Notes under the pieces: generated by a model | Told to the model about the DNA's origin: nothing | Seen by the model: only the letters and a program-made list of their open reading frames with translations | Database searches by the model: none | Source of the DNA: DATKKG01 sp964475215 | GTDB taxonomy: Archaea; Thermoproteota; Nitrososphaeria; Conexivisphaerales; DTJL01 | Reading direction: 5' to 3' | NCBI GenBank assembly: GCA_964475215.1 | Contig: CAYYVT010000035.1 | Coordinates: forward strand, 1 to 18,409 | Length of the DNA: 18,409 bases | Shown: positions 1 through 7,524 of the stretch, in pieces | Position numbering within the stretch: position 1 is the first letter of the stretch | Layout: each line of letters opens with the position of its first letter | Position numbers and translations under genes: made by a program

Positions 1-114
1 AAGTGCCCCAACTGCGGCGTTACATTGGCGTTCGAAGAATACGTGGAGGAGTTCGCTCGCATAAACGACGAGAAGGCCCTAGACTACACGGGGAAGGGAA
101 GCCCCTCACCCTAG
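1..114 (+). CDS. C-terminal fragment of a zinc-ribbon protein (5' end outside window)
   Basis: The frame is open from base 1 and ends at the TAG at 112-114, giving the last 37 residues of a protein that begins outside the window. The visible part starts KCPNCGVTLAF, one CPxCG zinc knuckle, followed by an acidic helix-like stretch (EEYVEEFARINDEKALDY) and a short Gly/Ser/Pro tail. A CPxCG knuckle near the C-terminus usually forms half of a zinc ribbon, so the partner CxxC should lie upstream. The function cannot be assigned from this fragment. Its stop codon directly abuts the stop of the convergent MFS gene, with no bases between. Confidence 0.6.
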   Translation, partial: KCPNCGVTLAFEEYVEEFARINDEKALDYTGKGSPSP

Positions 115-1329
115 TCAGTCGCCGGAGGGCGGAGGGGCCCCACCGAAGTGGGCCTGAAGGACCGCCGCCGAAAGGAAGACTAGAATCCCTCCAACAAAGA
201 AGGTAATGGGATAGCCGAAGTAGAACGAGATGTATCCGGAGGCAAGAGAGCCGGCGAAGAGGGCGACTCCGTTGAACGCGCTGTAAACCCCCAGCAGTCC
301 CCCCTGATGTCCAGCGGGAAGGGCCTTGTATAGCAGGGAGTTCAGGTCAAGGAAGATGATGGTGTAGGCAAGGCCGAGGAGGGTGAAGGTCACCAGGGTG
401 GTGTAGAGCGTCGCTGAGCCGAAGACGAAGATGGCCAAGGCGGCTGCCAATATCATCCCCACCGCCCGCGCCGCAAGGGCGGCGCTGGCCATTGTCGACG
501 ACACAGAGCCCTTCAACCTGCGCAGCACGTATCGGGAGGACACCCCGTTCATCGCGTTGACGTACATCGAGGTCAGGTACACCTGCCAGTCGGGGAGCTT
601 GTTCAGCACGAGATAGGGGGTGTAGCTGGTGTAGAACACGTTCAGTGATGCCGAGAACAGGGAGGAGGCCAGGATGACGACGGGGGCGTCGCGCGTAAGC
701 TCTTCCCTGGCCAGCTTGACGGTCGACCGGAAGTCGGAGAGCCTTGGCAACCTCTCGAACATGAAGGGGAGCTGCGTCAGACGCCCGACGAAGGCCTGGG
801 GGCTCACGACGAGGGTCCTCCTCTCGATGGTGATCGCCGGCTCCTTCACTATGAGGACGGTCATGGCCAAGGAGGCTGCGGCGAAGACGGCGCATACGAT
901 GAGGAAGGTGTGCAATGGGAAGAAGATCTCCCACACCAGCCCTGCCGCAAGGCCGAAGACCGTGCCCACGATAGTATACCAGGTAGAGGAGGTGTAGCCA
1001 CTGTCCCAAGCCGCCCTCGGGAGGCTTCCTATAATGAGGAGGTTGAGCGCCGGGCTGAGCATGCCCGTCGCATGGGCTATCAGGGCGAATGCAAGGATGA
1101 TGACGGGGAGAGAGTTCGAGACGTACATCGACACGATGGAGGCGAGCAGGATCACCGAGGCGAGGACCATTACGTTCTTCCTTTGCCCGGTCGCGTCGCA
1201 GACGTAACCCCAGATAAGGGGCGCAGGTATCAAGGCGAGGCTGTAGGCTACCGAGGCGAAGCCCACGTCAATCACGGATCCCCCCAGAGCCAAGATGGAA
1301 AGGGGGACGAGCGTGGAGATGGCGGACAC
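115..1329 (-). CDS. MFS (major facilitator superfamily) transporter; true start probably upstream of 1329
   Basis: From the GTG at 1329 this encodes 404 residues of repeated hydrophobic segments typical of a 12-helix MFS secondary transporter in the cytoplasmic membrane. The loop after the second helix reads GYVCDATGQRKNV, matching the MFS motif A pattern (GxxxDxxGxRK). The two halves are joined by a more polar stretch around residues 165-205. The substrate is unknown; sugar, drug and organic-acid exporters all look like this. The start is doubtful. The frame stays open upstream to about 1530, and the residues just before the GTG (RSARGLYLPLVPFNAAV) complete transmembrane helix 1, which the GTG start would cut in half. 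No ATG, GTG or TTG exists in that extension, so initiation may use a rare codon (ATC at 1383 just after a GGAGGT, or ACG at 1404), or a base may be wrong in the assembly. Confidence 0.8.
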   Translation of the reverse strand: MSAISTLVPLSILALGGSVIDVGFASVAYSLALIPAPLIWGYVCDATGQRKNVMVLASVILLASIVSMYVSNSLPVIILAFALIAHATGMLSPALNLLIIGSLPRAAWDSGYTSSTWYTIVGTVFGLAAGLVWEIFFPLHTFLIVCAVFAAASLAMTVLIVKEPAITIERRTLVVSPQAFVGRLTQLPFMFERLPRLSDFRSTVKLAREELTRDAPVVILASSLFSASLNVFYTSYTPYLVLNKLPDWQVYLTSMYVNAMNGVSSRYVLRRLKGSVSSTMASAALAARAVGMILAAALAIFVFGSATLYTTLVTFTLLGLAYTIIFLDLNSLLYKALPAGHQGGLLGVYSAFNGVALFAGSLASGYISFYFGYPITFFVGGILVFLSAAVLQAHFGGAPPPSGD

Positions 1330-1445
1330 GGCCGCGTTAAACGGGACCAGGGGCAGATAGAGGCCTCTGGCGCTCCGCTTGATGACCTCCTTTCGGGCTT
1401 CCGTGGTCTGCCCCCTTCCTAGTCCAAGGCTCGACGGAGCCAGAC

Positions 1446-1454
1446 TTAATAATT
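1446..1454. promoter_or_regulatory. Shared A/T-rich box between divergent MFS and CLC genes
   Basis: TTAATAATT sits in an otherwise very GC-rich intergenic stretch between the MFS (minus) and CLC (plus) genes. Read rightward it would place a start site near 1476, just before the TTG of the CLC gene. Read leftward it would place one near 1424, which would include the N-terminal extension proposed for the MFS gene. It is nearly symmetric, so it could serve either direction. The assignment rests only on composition and spacing. Confidence 0.45.
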
Positions 1455-1493
1455 GCGCGGGCGAGGCCTCGCTCGAAGGTCGCTGTCCGAGGG

Positions 1494-3179
1494 TTGAATC
1501 TCCCCAAAGCGGAGGACGTCGAATACTACCTCATAGTCGCGGTGGTGGGGGCCGTCGTCGGCCTGGCCATCTCCCTCTACGACTCGGCCTTCAACCTCCT
1601 TTGGGGGCTCGTCCTCCCCGTAATCCAGGACACGCACAGGCTTGTCTTCGTGTTCACCACCCTCGGGCTTGCGGCAGCCTTCATCTTGGTCATCGTGGGC
1701 GCAAAGACGAAGACCACTGGGAGCGGGACCCACGCGCTGCTCGAGACCCTTCATCTCAGGAACGGAGACATGTCTCTCAGGGACGCCCTCGTGAAGCCCG
1801 CCGCCTCCATCGTCACGATCGGCATGGGAGGGGCAGCCGGACTCGAAGGGCCCAGCCTCATCTTGGGAGGCGGCCTGGGGGCCGCCATAGGGCGCCTGAA
1901 CCATCTCCCCTACCAACGGCTCAGGAAGGTCTTCCTTGCCGGAGCTTCGGCGGGCCTCTCGGCCATATTCAAGGCGCCCCTGACCGGGATACTCTTCGGG
2001 CTTGAGATTCCGTACAAGAGGGACCTGGAGAAGGCGGCCTTCATCGAGGCCTCGATCGCGTCGGTCACCGCCTTCCTCGTCGTAATATCTATACTTGGCC
2101 CTGCGCCGATCTTCCACATCGGAGCCATCTTGGGCAGCTACGACCTTTACACCATCTTCCTGGCCCTCGTCCTCGGATTCATAGGGGGTGTGTATTCATT
2201 TGTCTTCGTCAGCACGTTCAACCTCGCGGAGAGGCTCGGGAAGCGGTTCTTGGCGGGCGGAGGGTTTGGCTTGCTCCTCCTTTCCGGCGGCCTCGCCCTG
2301 GGGGCCATCGGCTACCTGAACCTGAACGCCATCGGAGTGGGTTACAACGTCGTCACTGGCTTGGTTACGGGAGCGCTCGAATACACCGTCTTGGCCCTGG
2401 CCGTTCTTCTGATCCTCCGCCTCTTCGCCACTGTGATAACGTTGGCCTTCGGCGGCAGCGGTGGTCTCTTCATCCCGAGCATCGTCGAAGGCTCCATCCT
2501 GGGGGCCATCTTCTCGCAGCTGGTCCTGGGGAGGGTGGACCCTCTGTTCATCGCCGTGGGGATCGGCGCGGTCCTTGCGGGCACCCACAAGATCCTCCTC
2601 ACGCCGGTGGCCTTCGTCGCTGAAACCATAGGTCCGACTGTCATCATCCCCGTCCTGCTCGCCTCCATCGTGGGCTACTTCGCCTCGGGGTCGTCCTCCT
2701 TCTACCCCCTCCAGCCCTTCGCGCGGATGAGGGAGGAGGACCTGGCCCTCGAGCGAATATACAGCAAGGTCCTGAAGACGGCCCCCAACGTTGTCGGGGG
2801 GCTCAAGGCCGTGGACTTGATGACGCCTCGGCCCGTCGCGCTGGACGACGACGCGACCATCGAGGTCGCCCTGAGCAAGTTCGCCACCATCCCCTACAGG
2901 GTCCTCCCCATCGTCCACAGGCCCGACATCTTGATAGGCTCGGTCAACCTCGAGGACATCCTCTCAGCCCCGAAGAGCATGCTGAAACAGTCGGTGACCC
3001 AGCTCTACATGTCGGTCCCCATAACGGTCTCCCCAGAGGAGCCTGTGCCGTCGATCGTGTCAAGGATCTTTGAGAGGGAGGTCGACCATGTCTTCGTCGT
3101 CGACAGGGAAGGGAGGCTCCTCGGAGTGATAGCTGTCATCGACATAGCTAGGAAGCTCGTGCACTACTATTCAGAATGA
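1494..3179 (+). CDS. CLC-family chloride channel/transporter with C-terminal CBS pair
   Basis: This 561-residue membrane protein has the CLC anion-transporter signatures. GSGTH at 76-80 is in the first anion-binding loop (usually GSGIP). GLEGPS at 116-121 carries the gating glutamate E118. GGSGGLFIPS at 320-329 is the second conserved loop (GxFxP type). Two CBS domains follow, at about 440-490 (VDLMTPRPVALDD...) and 500-561 (ending GVIAVIDIARKLVHYYSE), which in this family bind adenine nucleotides or tune gating. At the position of the internal proton glutamate of bacterial antiporters (second E of IEEM in E. coli ClC) this protein reads LEIP, with Ile172. It could therefore be a channel or an antiporter using another proton path. 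The start is a TTG preceded by GAGGG. No M/GTG alternative gives a better N-terminus, since helix 1 begins about 10 residues in. Confidence 0.92.
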   Translation: MNLPKAEDVEYYLIVAVVGAVVGLAISLYDSAFNLLWGLVLPVIQDTHRLVFVFTTLGLAAAFILVIVGAKTKTTGSGTHALLETLHLRNGDMSLRDALVKPAASIVTIGMGGAAGLEGPSLILGGGLGAAIGRLNHLPYQRLRKVFLAGASAGLSAIFKAPLTGILFGLEIPYKRDLEKAAFIEASIASVTAFLVVISILGPAPIFHIGAILGSYDLYTIFLALVLGFIGGVYSFVFVSTFNLAERLGKRFLAGGGFGLLLLSGGLALGAIGYLNLNAIGVGYNVVTGLVTGALEYTVLALAVLLILRLFATVITLAFGGSGGLFIPSIVEGSILGAIFSQLVLGRVDPLFIAVGIGAVLAGTHKILLTPVAFVAETIGPTVIIPVLLASIVGYFASGSSSFYPLQPFARMREEDLALERIYSKVLKTAPNVVGGLKAVDLMTPRPVALDDDATIEVALSKFATIPYRVLPIVHRPDILIGSVNLEDILSAPKSMLKQSVTQLYMSVPITVSPEEPVPSIVSRIFEREVDHVFVVDREGRLLGVIAVIDIARKLVHYYSE

Positions 3180-3183
3180 CTTC

Positions 3184-3381
3184 CTAGGTGTGCTTCAGCT
3201 TGCACTCTTCGCACTGGATTACGGCGGGCATCGAGAAATAGCCGCCGAAGTAAGGAGAGGGGGAGTTATACCCGGCCGAGGCCAGCCTGTGCTTCGTCTC
3301 CTTCTGGCACCTAGGGCACCAAACGACTTCGTCAAAGAAAGGCTTCTTTTCGGGGGCTGTCACCTTCTCCTTGGGCTCCAT
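3184..3381 (-). CDS. Small two-CxxC zinc-binding protein, function unknown
   Basis: This is a 65-residue protein with an acidic/basic N-terminus and two knuckles, WCPRC (residues 22-26) and QCEEC, separated by a Gly/Tyr/Ser/Pro-rich loop. Four cysteines in two CxxC pairs indicate a single zinc ribbon. The architecture recalls small archaeal ribosomal or transcription zinc proteins such as L44e-like or Spt4-like ones, but the sequence is not one I can name. The gene is supported by the cysteine pattern, by a TATA-like box 26 bp before the ATG (leaderless mRNA likely), and by its tail-to-tail fit with the CLC gene, only 4 bases away. The opposite-strand frame over the same bases has no comparable signature. 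Confidence 0.7.
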   Translation of the reverse strand: MEPKEKVTAPEKKPFFDEVVWCPRCQKETKHRLASAGYNSPSPYFGGYFSMPAVIQCEECKLKHT

Positions 3382-3403
3382 ACCTATGCCTGCCCTTGAG
3401 AAG

Positions 3404-3411
3404 CTTAATAC
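3404..3411 (-). promoter_or_regulatory. TATA-like box for the small zinc protein
   Basis: On the minus strand this reads GTATTAAG, centred 26-27 bp from the ATG at 3381. That is the usual archaeal TATA to start-site distance, so transcription would begin at or next to the start codon and the mRNA would be leaderless. Confidence 0.5.
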
Positions 3412-3504
3412 GTTTGCGCAACTGCCGCTTCACGTGCGCCGGCGTCCACCCCAGACGAGCTTTCCCTCCGAAAAGCATTTCACCATCGCAATTCGGAAGA
3501 GACG

Positions 3505-4047
3505 ATGATGAGCCGCGTCCTCGTCGTTCGTTCAATCGCGTTGGCTGTTCTCGTCATCTCGCTGTCGACGATGCTCTGGCTCTGCTCTCCCCTGTCGGCA
3601 AAGGCGGGCCAGCCAGGGATCACCCTCGTGCCCTCGACCAACGCCACCTCGGTGGGCGAACCCGTCGACTTTCAGGGCACCACCGCTGGACTAAATGCCT
3701 CGTCAGTGACCTGCATGGAAATAGCGCCCGCCGGAGGTGCCAATAGCGTAGGGGCCGCGCTATCGTCGTCCCAGTTCAGCTTCGACTACGCCTTCGGCTC
3801 CGTCGGCAACTGGACGGTCTTCTGTGTGGCGGGGAGCGTCTCCAGCCCGCTGGCGGAGTCGGGGAACGTTACCATCTCCGTCGGAGCAATCCCCTCTGCC
3901 ACCTACCTCGGGATCCCCGTGGTCTGGGTGGGGATCTCAATTCTCGTGATTTCGGCCGCCTCCCTAATCTATCTCGTATACGCCATCAGGAAGCGAACGC
4001 TGGAGGAGGAACGCAAGGGAGGGCCTGGAGTTACTTCCTCCCCATAA
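3505..4047 (+). CDS. Secreted/membrane-anchored small protein with one Ig-like domain
   Basis: This 180-residue protein has an N-terminal signal peptide (basic MMSRVLVVR, then a hydrophobic core to about residue 27, and an AKA-like cleavage site). A beta-rich extracellular part of about 100 residues contains three or four N-glycosylation sequons (NAT, NAS, NWT, NVT). One transmembrane helix (about 135-160, GIPVVWVGISILVISAASLIYLVY) is followed by a basic cytoplasmic tail, RKRTLEEERKGG. The extracellular sequence (TNATSVGEPVDFQGTTAG... GNWTVFCVAG) looks like one immunoglobulin-type fold, as in archaeal surface proteins. The start is either of two adjacent ATGs (3505 or 3508). Function is unknown; an envelope role is inference. 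It lies 84 bp upstream of EF-2 on the same strand, but EF-2 seems to have its own promoter. Confidence 0.75.
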   Translation: MMSRVLVVRSIALAVLVISLSTMLWLCSPLSAKAGQPGITLVPSTNATSVGEPVDFQGTTAGLNASSVTCMEIAPAGGANSVGAALSSSQFSFDYAFGSVGNWTVFCVAGSVSSPLAESGNVTISVGAIPSATYLGIPVVWVGISILVISAASLIYLVYAIRKRTLEEERKGGPGVTSSP

Positions 4048-4066
4048 GGTCTTCCTCTGGCTAAAC

Positions 4067-4074
4067 CTTAAATG
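4067..4074 (+). promoter_or_regulatory. Probable EF-2 promoter (TATA-like box)
   Basis: CTTAAATG lies about 60 bp before the EF-2 start codon, in an A/T-richer patch following the upstream gene. It predicts a start site near 4097 and a leader of about 35 nt. GGAGG at 4112-4116 is too far from the ATG to be a normal ribosome site, whereas GGTG at 4121-4124 has a usable 7-nt spacing. Confidence 0.4.
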
Positions 4075-4131
4075 AGCGCTTCCTAAGCCCTTATTCACGA
4101 ACGAATAGGTTGGAGGATCGGGTGCAGGCTT

Positions 4132-6324
4132 ATGCCGCGTTTTAAGACCACGACGGAGGCCCTGAAGATCATTTCGAACAAGGAGCAGATCCGGAATTTT
4201 GGGGTGATCGCGCATGTTGACCACGGGAAGACCACGACTAGCGATTCTCTATTGGCAGCTTGCGGGATGCTCAGCCCCAGCGTCGCCGGTCAGGCCCTTG
4301 CGCTCGACTACATGGAGCTCGAGCAACAGCGGCAGATGACCATCAAGGCGGCCAACGTCACGCTATACTACGAGGAGAAGGGGACTCCCTATGTCTTCAA
4401 CATGATCGACACGCCCGGGCACATCGACTTCACCGGGAAGGTTACGAGAAGCCTCAGGGCCATCGATGGAGCCGTCGTCGTGGTCGACTCGGTCGAGGGC
4501 GTAATGACCCAGACCGAGACCGTGACTCGCCAGGCACTGGAGGAGAGGGTGAGGCCCGTCCTCTACATCAACAAGATCGATCGCCTGGTGAAGGAGCTCA
4601 GGCTCACCCCCGACAGGATGCAGACGTGGCTCGCCAACATAATCGCCGAGTTCAACAACTTGATCACCGTCTACGCCGAGCCCGAGTTCAGGGACAAGTG
4701 GAAGGTCTCCATCCAGGACAACAGCGTAGCCTTCGGGAGCGCGAAGGACAGATGGGGGTTCACGCTCGACATGGCCAAGAGTGCCGGGATTGGGTTCAAG
4801 GACGTCTACGACGCGTACACTTCCGGTGACCCCAAGTCTCTGGGAGAAAAGGTGGCCCTCCATGAGGCCGTCCTGGGGATGGTGGTGCGCCATCATCCTC
4901 CGCCCCACGTAGCCCAGGCGTACCGTATCCCCAAGATCTGGAAGGGGGATATCAACTCCGAGGTGGGCCAGGCCCTGGTCAAATGCGACGACAACGGCCC
5001 CATCGTAATGATGGTGACCAATGTCGTGGTGGACCCGCAGGCTGGCCTAGTCGCGACGGGGCGGCTCTTCAGCGGCACCATTCACGATGGAGATTCGGTG
5101 AACCTGCTCTCCGTGAACAGGGAGGGAAGGGTTCAGAGCGTCAACATGTACATGGGCTTCCTAAGGGAGATAGTGGGGGTCCTCCCCGCCGGGAACATCC
5201 CAGCCCTTCTGGGCCTAGAGTACGCACGCTCGGGCGAGACCCTCAGCAGCATCAAGGGCATTGAGCAGTTCGAGGGCATCAAGTACGTCTCGGAGCCAGT
5301 GGTCACCGTCGCCGTCGAAGCCAAGAACCCACGCGACCTGCCCAAGCTCGTCGAAGCCCTCCAGAGGATGCACATCGAAGACCCCAACCTCATAGTCAGG
5401 ATCAACGAGGAATCTGGAGAGACGCTGATGGCTGGCATGGGCGTCCTCCACCTCGAAATCGCGACCACCCTGCTGCAGAGGGAGGGCTTGGACATAATCA
5501 CGAGCCAGCCCCTGATCAACTACCGCGAGACCATAATGGGCAGGGCGGGGCCGGTGATGTCGAAGAGCCCGAACAGGCACAACAAGATATTCATGAGGGT
5601 CGAGCCCTTGGAGAGCGACGTCGTCAACAAGATCAGGACGGGGGAGATTAGCGAGAACGTCGACAAGAAGGCCGTCGCGAAGATCCTGAAGGAGGCGGGA
5701 TGGGACAGCGACGAGGCGAGGAGCGTCCAGGCCATCGACGAGAAGGGGAACATCCTCATCGAAGAGACCAAGGGAGTCCAGTTCCTCCAGGAGTCCATGG
5801 ACTCGATTCGGGCGGGCTTCGTGGACGTCATGAACAACGGGCCGCTGGCCTATGAGTATTGCAGAGGCGTCAAGGTCGTGCTCCATCACTTCGTCCCACA
5901 CGAGGACCCTGCCCACAGGACCTACGCCCAGCTCATGCCCGCCAGCAGGAGGGCCATACTCGGCTCCATGCTGCTGGCCAACCCGGTCCTGCTGGAGCCC
6001 GTGCAGGGCATCGAGGTGAAGTGCCCCATCGACCAGATAGGCGCCGTCGCAGGCGTCCTCTCGGCTAAGAGGGGGAAGCTCATCAACATCGAGCAGAAGG
6101 AGATCCTCGCCGTCGTCGAGGGGGAAATCCCATCATCGGAGACTTTCGACCTGAGCGAAGTCATGAGGGGAGCGACGGCGGGGAAGGCCATGTGGAACAT
6201 GTACTTCAAGGCCTGGCAGCCCGTGCCATCATCCCTCCTGAGGAGCATAATCGCAGAGATACGAAAGCGCAAAGGCCTTCCCCCCGACATACCTCCGCCT
6301 AGCGACTTTATCGACAACGAATGA
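4132..6324 (+). CDS. Translation elongation factor 2 (aEF-2)
   Basis: This is the GTPase that translocates tRNA and mRNA through the archaeal ribosome. At 730 residues it has the full family length. G-motifs are intact: AHVDHGKTT at 27-35, the switch I threonine T70 in QQRQMTIKAANV, DTPGH at 93-97 and NKID at 147-150. Domains II-V follow through to the conserved C-terminus (RKRKGLPPDIPPPSDFIDNE). The domain IV tip reads HEDPAHRTYAQ, in which H595 is the position modified to diphthamide. Two places depart from the textbook pattern: Q68 replaces the glycine of RGxTI, and HRT replaces HRG beside H595. I recall similar changes in crenarchaeal and thaumarchaeal EF-2 respectively, so they probably mark lineage rather than loss of function. 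It is the best taxonomic marker in the window and is likely highly expressed. Confidence 0.97.
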   Translation: MPRFKTTTEALKIISNKEQIRNFGVIAHVDHGKTTTSDSLLAACGMLSPSVAGQALALDYMELEQQRQMTIKAANVTLYYEEKGTPYVFNMIDTPGHIDFTGKVTRSLRAIDGAVVVVDSVEGVMTQTETVTRQALEERVRPVLYINKIDRLVKELRLTPDRMQTWLANIIAEFNNLITVYAEPEFRDKWKVSIQDNSVAFGSAKDRWGFTLDMAKSAGIGFKDVYDAYTSGDPKSLGEKVALHEAVLGMVVRHHPPPHVAQAYRIPKIWKGDINSEVGQALVKCDDNGPIVMMVTNVVVDPQAGLVATGRLFSGTIHDGDSVNLLSVNREGRVQSVNMYMGFLREIVGVLPAGNIPALLGLEYARSGETLSSIKGIEQFEGIKYVSEPVVTVAVEAKNPRDLPKLVEALQRMHIEDPNLIVRINEESGETLMAGMGVLHLEIATTLLQREGLDIITSQPLINYRETIMGRAGPVMSKSPNRHNKIFMRVEPLESDVVNKIRTGEISENVDKKAVAKILKEAGWDSDEARSVQAIDEKGNILIEETKGVQFLQESMDSIRAGFVDVMNNGPLAYEYCRGVKVVLHHFVPHEDPAHRTYAQLMPASRRAILGSMLLANPVLLEPVQGIEVKCPIDQIGAVAGVLSAKRGKLINIEQKEILAVVEGEIPSSETFDLSEVMRGATAGKAMWNMYFKAWQPVPSSLLRSIIAEIRKRKGLPPDIPPPSDFIDNE

Positions 6325-6466
6325 TGGTTGATACTCGGACAAGTAGATTCCACCGTTCCAGCGAGCATCTCCGAACGCACGCGCCCAGCGATCTAGTATG
6401 TTGACAGATTCTACACGCCGTCGCGGATTGGATGTAACTCCGATAGAGCGAAGTCTGGGGCAGGCG

Positions 6467-6496
6467 TTTTTATGGGCATTCCTTCCCTTTTTCTCA
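6467..6496 (+). terminator. Possible T-rich terminator downstream of EF-2
   Basis: Two pyrimidine-rich tracts (five T at 6467-6471 and CCCTTTTTCTC at 6485-6495) occur in the intergenic region after EF-2. Archaeal termination often needs only T-tracts on the coding strand. They lie about 145 bp past the stop and no hairpin is evident, so support is weak. Confidence 0.3.
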
Positions 6497-6506
6497 GAAA
6501 ACAAAT

Positions 6507-6515
6507 GTATATATA
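6507..6515 (+). promoter_or_regulatory. Strong TATA box for the secreted protein at 6542
   Basis: GTATATATA is the best TATA match in the window, preceded by a purine-rich AGAAAACAAAT that could include a BRE element. Its centre is 31 bp from the ATG at 6542, predicting a leader of only a few bases. No Shine-Dalgarno sequence is present, which is consistent with leaderless translation. Confidence 0.65.
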
Positions 6516-6541
6516 CACGAAGAGAAGCCATCTAGGACGCA

Positions 6542-7261
6542 ATGAAGCGGATTTTCTCTGTCCTCGCACTTCTCCTTGTAGGACTTATGTTAGTCCCTGT
6601 TTCGTCTGCCTTAGCCTCAGCGCCCCCTGTGGGAAGGGCTCTCTTGGTGCTTGATGCTAGCCCCTTTAGCACTTATGGCGCGACCGCCGATCAAATGGCC
6701 CTCACCGCCAATGGCGTTTCGTTTGATGTCGTCACCTCGACCCAGCTGGTTTCAAACGTCAACATGATATTCAGCTATCATCTCATCATCTTCGCGGGCG
6801 ACCAGCCGCAATCTTACTACAACACGTTGGCGACTAGCGGATGGCTGAGGCTGTACCTGTTGAAGTTCGTGGAGGGAGGAGGAAACTTGGTCATTCACGG
6901 CGTCGATGAAGGATATAACGGCGGCTTCTGGACGAGCCCCGTGTTCTTCCCATTGATGTTCAACGTAGGGGAGGTATTCTCCTACGACCCTACCAACTAT
7001 GTCGTTGGGTCTAACCCCGTCCTAACCGGCGTCTCTTCCCCCATCAGCGGCAACTATGCCTCCCACGACTACTTCACTAGCGTTCCTTCGAACGCGTTGG
7101 TACTGATTACTAACTCGGCCGGCTTCCCCACTTACTTCGTGTGGACCTTAGCATTCGGGAAGGTCTATGCGTCAACCATGCCGCTTGAGTACTACTACGA
7201 AACCGGAGGCGGTGTCGAGGCTACGCTGTTGTCGAACGAAATCTACTACGCCAGCCACTAG
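6542..7261 (+). CDS. Secreted protein with a ThuA/class-I-amidotransferase-like fold (putative)
   Basis: This 239-residue protein has a clear signal peptide (MKRIFSVLALLLVGLMLVPV, cleavage near ALA-SAP). The mature part alternates beta strands and helices in the order of a Rossmann-like amidotransferase domain: RALLVLDASPF, then SFDVVTSTQLV, YHLIIFAGDQPQ, FVEGGGNLVIHGVDEG and ALVLITNSAG. The GGGNLVIHG turn resembles the ThuA/GATase1-like family, but no catalytic Cys-His-Glu triad is visible (the mature part has no cysteine), so it may bind rather than hydrolyse. That fold call is inference from pattern only. There is no transmembrane anchor, so it is probably exported. Codons use more A/T in third positions than in EF-2 or the surrounding genes, and its flanks are also A/T-richer. 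It appears monocistronic, with its own TATA box and a T-run after the stop. Confidence 0.75.
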   Translation: MKRIFSVLALLLVGLMLVPVSSALASAPPVGRALLVLDASPFSTYGATADQMALTANGVSFDVVTSTQLVSNVNMIFSYHLIIFAGDQPQSYYNTLATSGWLRLYLLKFVEGGGNLVIHGVDEGYNGGFWTSPVFFPLMFNVGEVFSYDPTNYVVGSNPVLTGVSSPISGNYASHDYFTSVPSNALVLITNSAGFPTYFVWTLAFGKVYASTMPLEYYYETGGGVEATLLSNEIYYASH

Positions 7262-7264
7262 TCA

Positions 7265-7285
7265 TTTTATTTCATCACTTTTTTT
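7265..7285 (+). terminator. T-run terminator after the secreted protein gene
   Basis: The sequence just past the TAG contains TTTTATTT and then seven consecutive T at 7279-7285. This is a typical archaeal U-rich termination signal placed 5-25 bp after the stop, with no hairpin needed. Confidence 0.5.
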
Positions 7286-7412
7286 GCGAGATTCGCTAAC
7301 GCATAGTCTAATCTGTGGAGGCTCGCAGATTTCGCTTTCGTCTAACCCGATGGAGAGCTCCCCCTTTGCTTAATTTCTCCTTCATCAGATTCTGCTTGCC
7401 TTCGCCGAGCAT

Positions 7413-7425
7413 AAAGCTCTGAAGA
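7413..7425 (+). repeat. Direct repeat AAAGCTCTGAAGA, copy 1
   Basis: The 13-mer AAAGCTCTGAAGA occurs here and again at 7512-7524, exactly 99 bp further on, in the same orientation. The bases on either side differ (ATA...TAG versus GA...CGG). The role is unknown. Confidence 0.6.
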
Positions 7426-7511
7426 TAGAAAATTTGCATGGCGGAAGGCCAGCCTACGCCTTGTCCCACCCGGCGGAGAGCATCTATCTTTCATCGGAGG
7501 CCTTACTAGGA

Positions 7512-7524
7512 AAAGCTCTGAAGA
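7512..7524 (+). repeat. Direct repeat AAAGCTCTGAAGA, copy 2
   Basis: This is the second exact copy of the 13-mer at 7413-7425. The 99-bp period equals 33 codons, so it would be in phase if the open frame were coding (KALK in both copies). It is also compatible with a pair of protein-binding sites. Confidence 0.6.

Noticed and set aside
3190..3399. 69-residue plus-strand frame over the small zinc protein
   Set aside because: It is the antisense shadow of a frame with two CxxC pairs and a TATA box, and shows no features of its own.
6229..6531. 100-residue minus-strand frame over the EF-2 3' end and intergenic region
   Set aside because: It reads through the strong TATA box of the next gene, overlaps conserved EF-2 codons, and has no recognisable domain.
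7167..7373. 68-residue plus-strand frame overlapping the end of the secreted protein gene
   Set aside because: Mostly out-of-frame reading of the real gene and then of the T-rich terminator. No motif or ribosome site.
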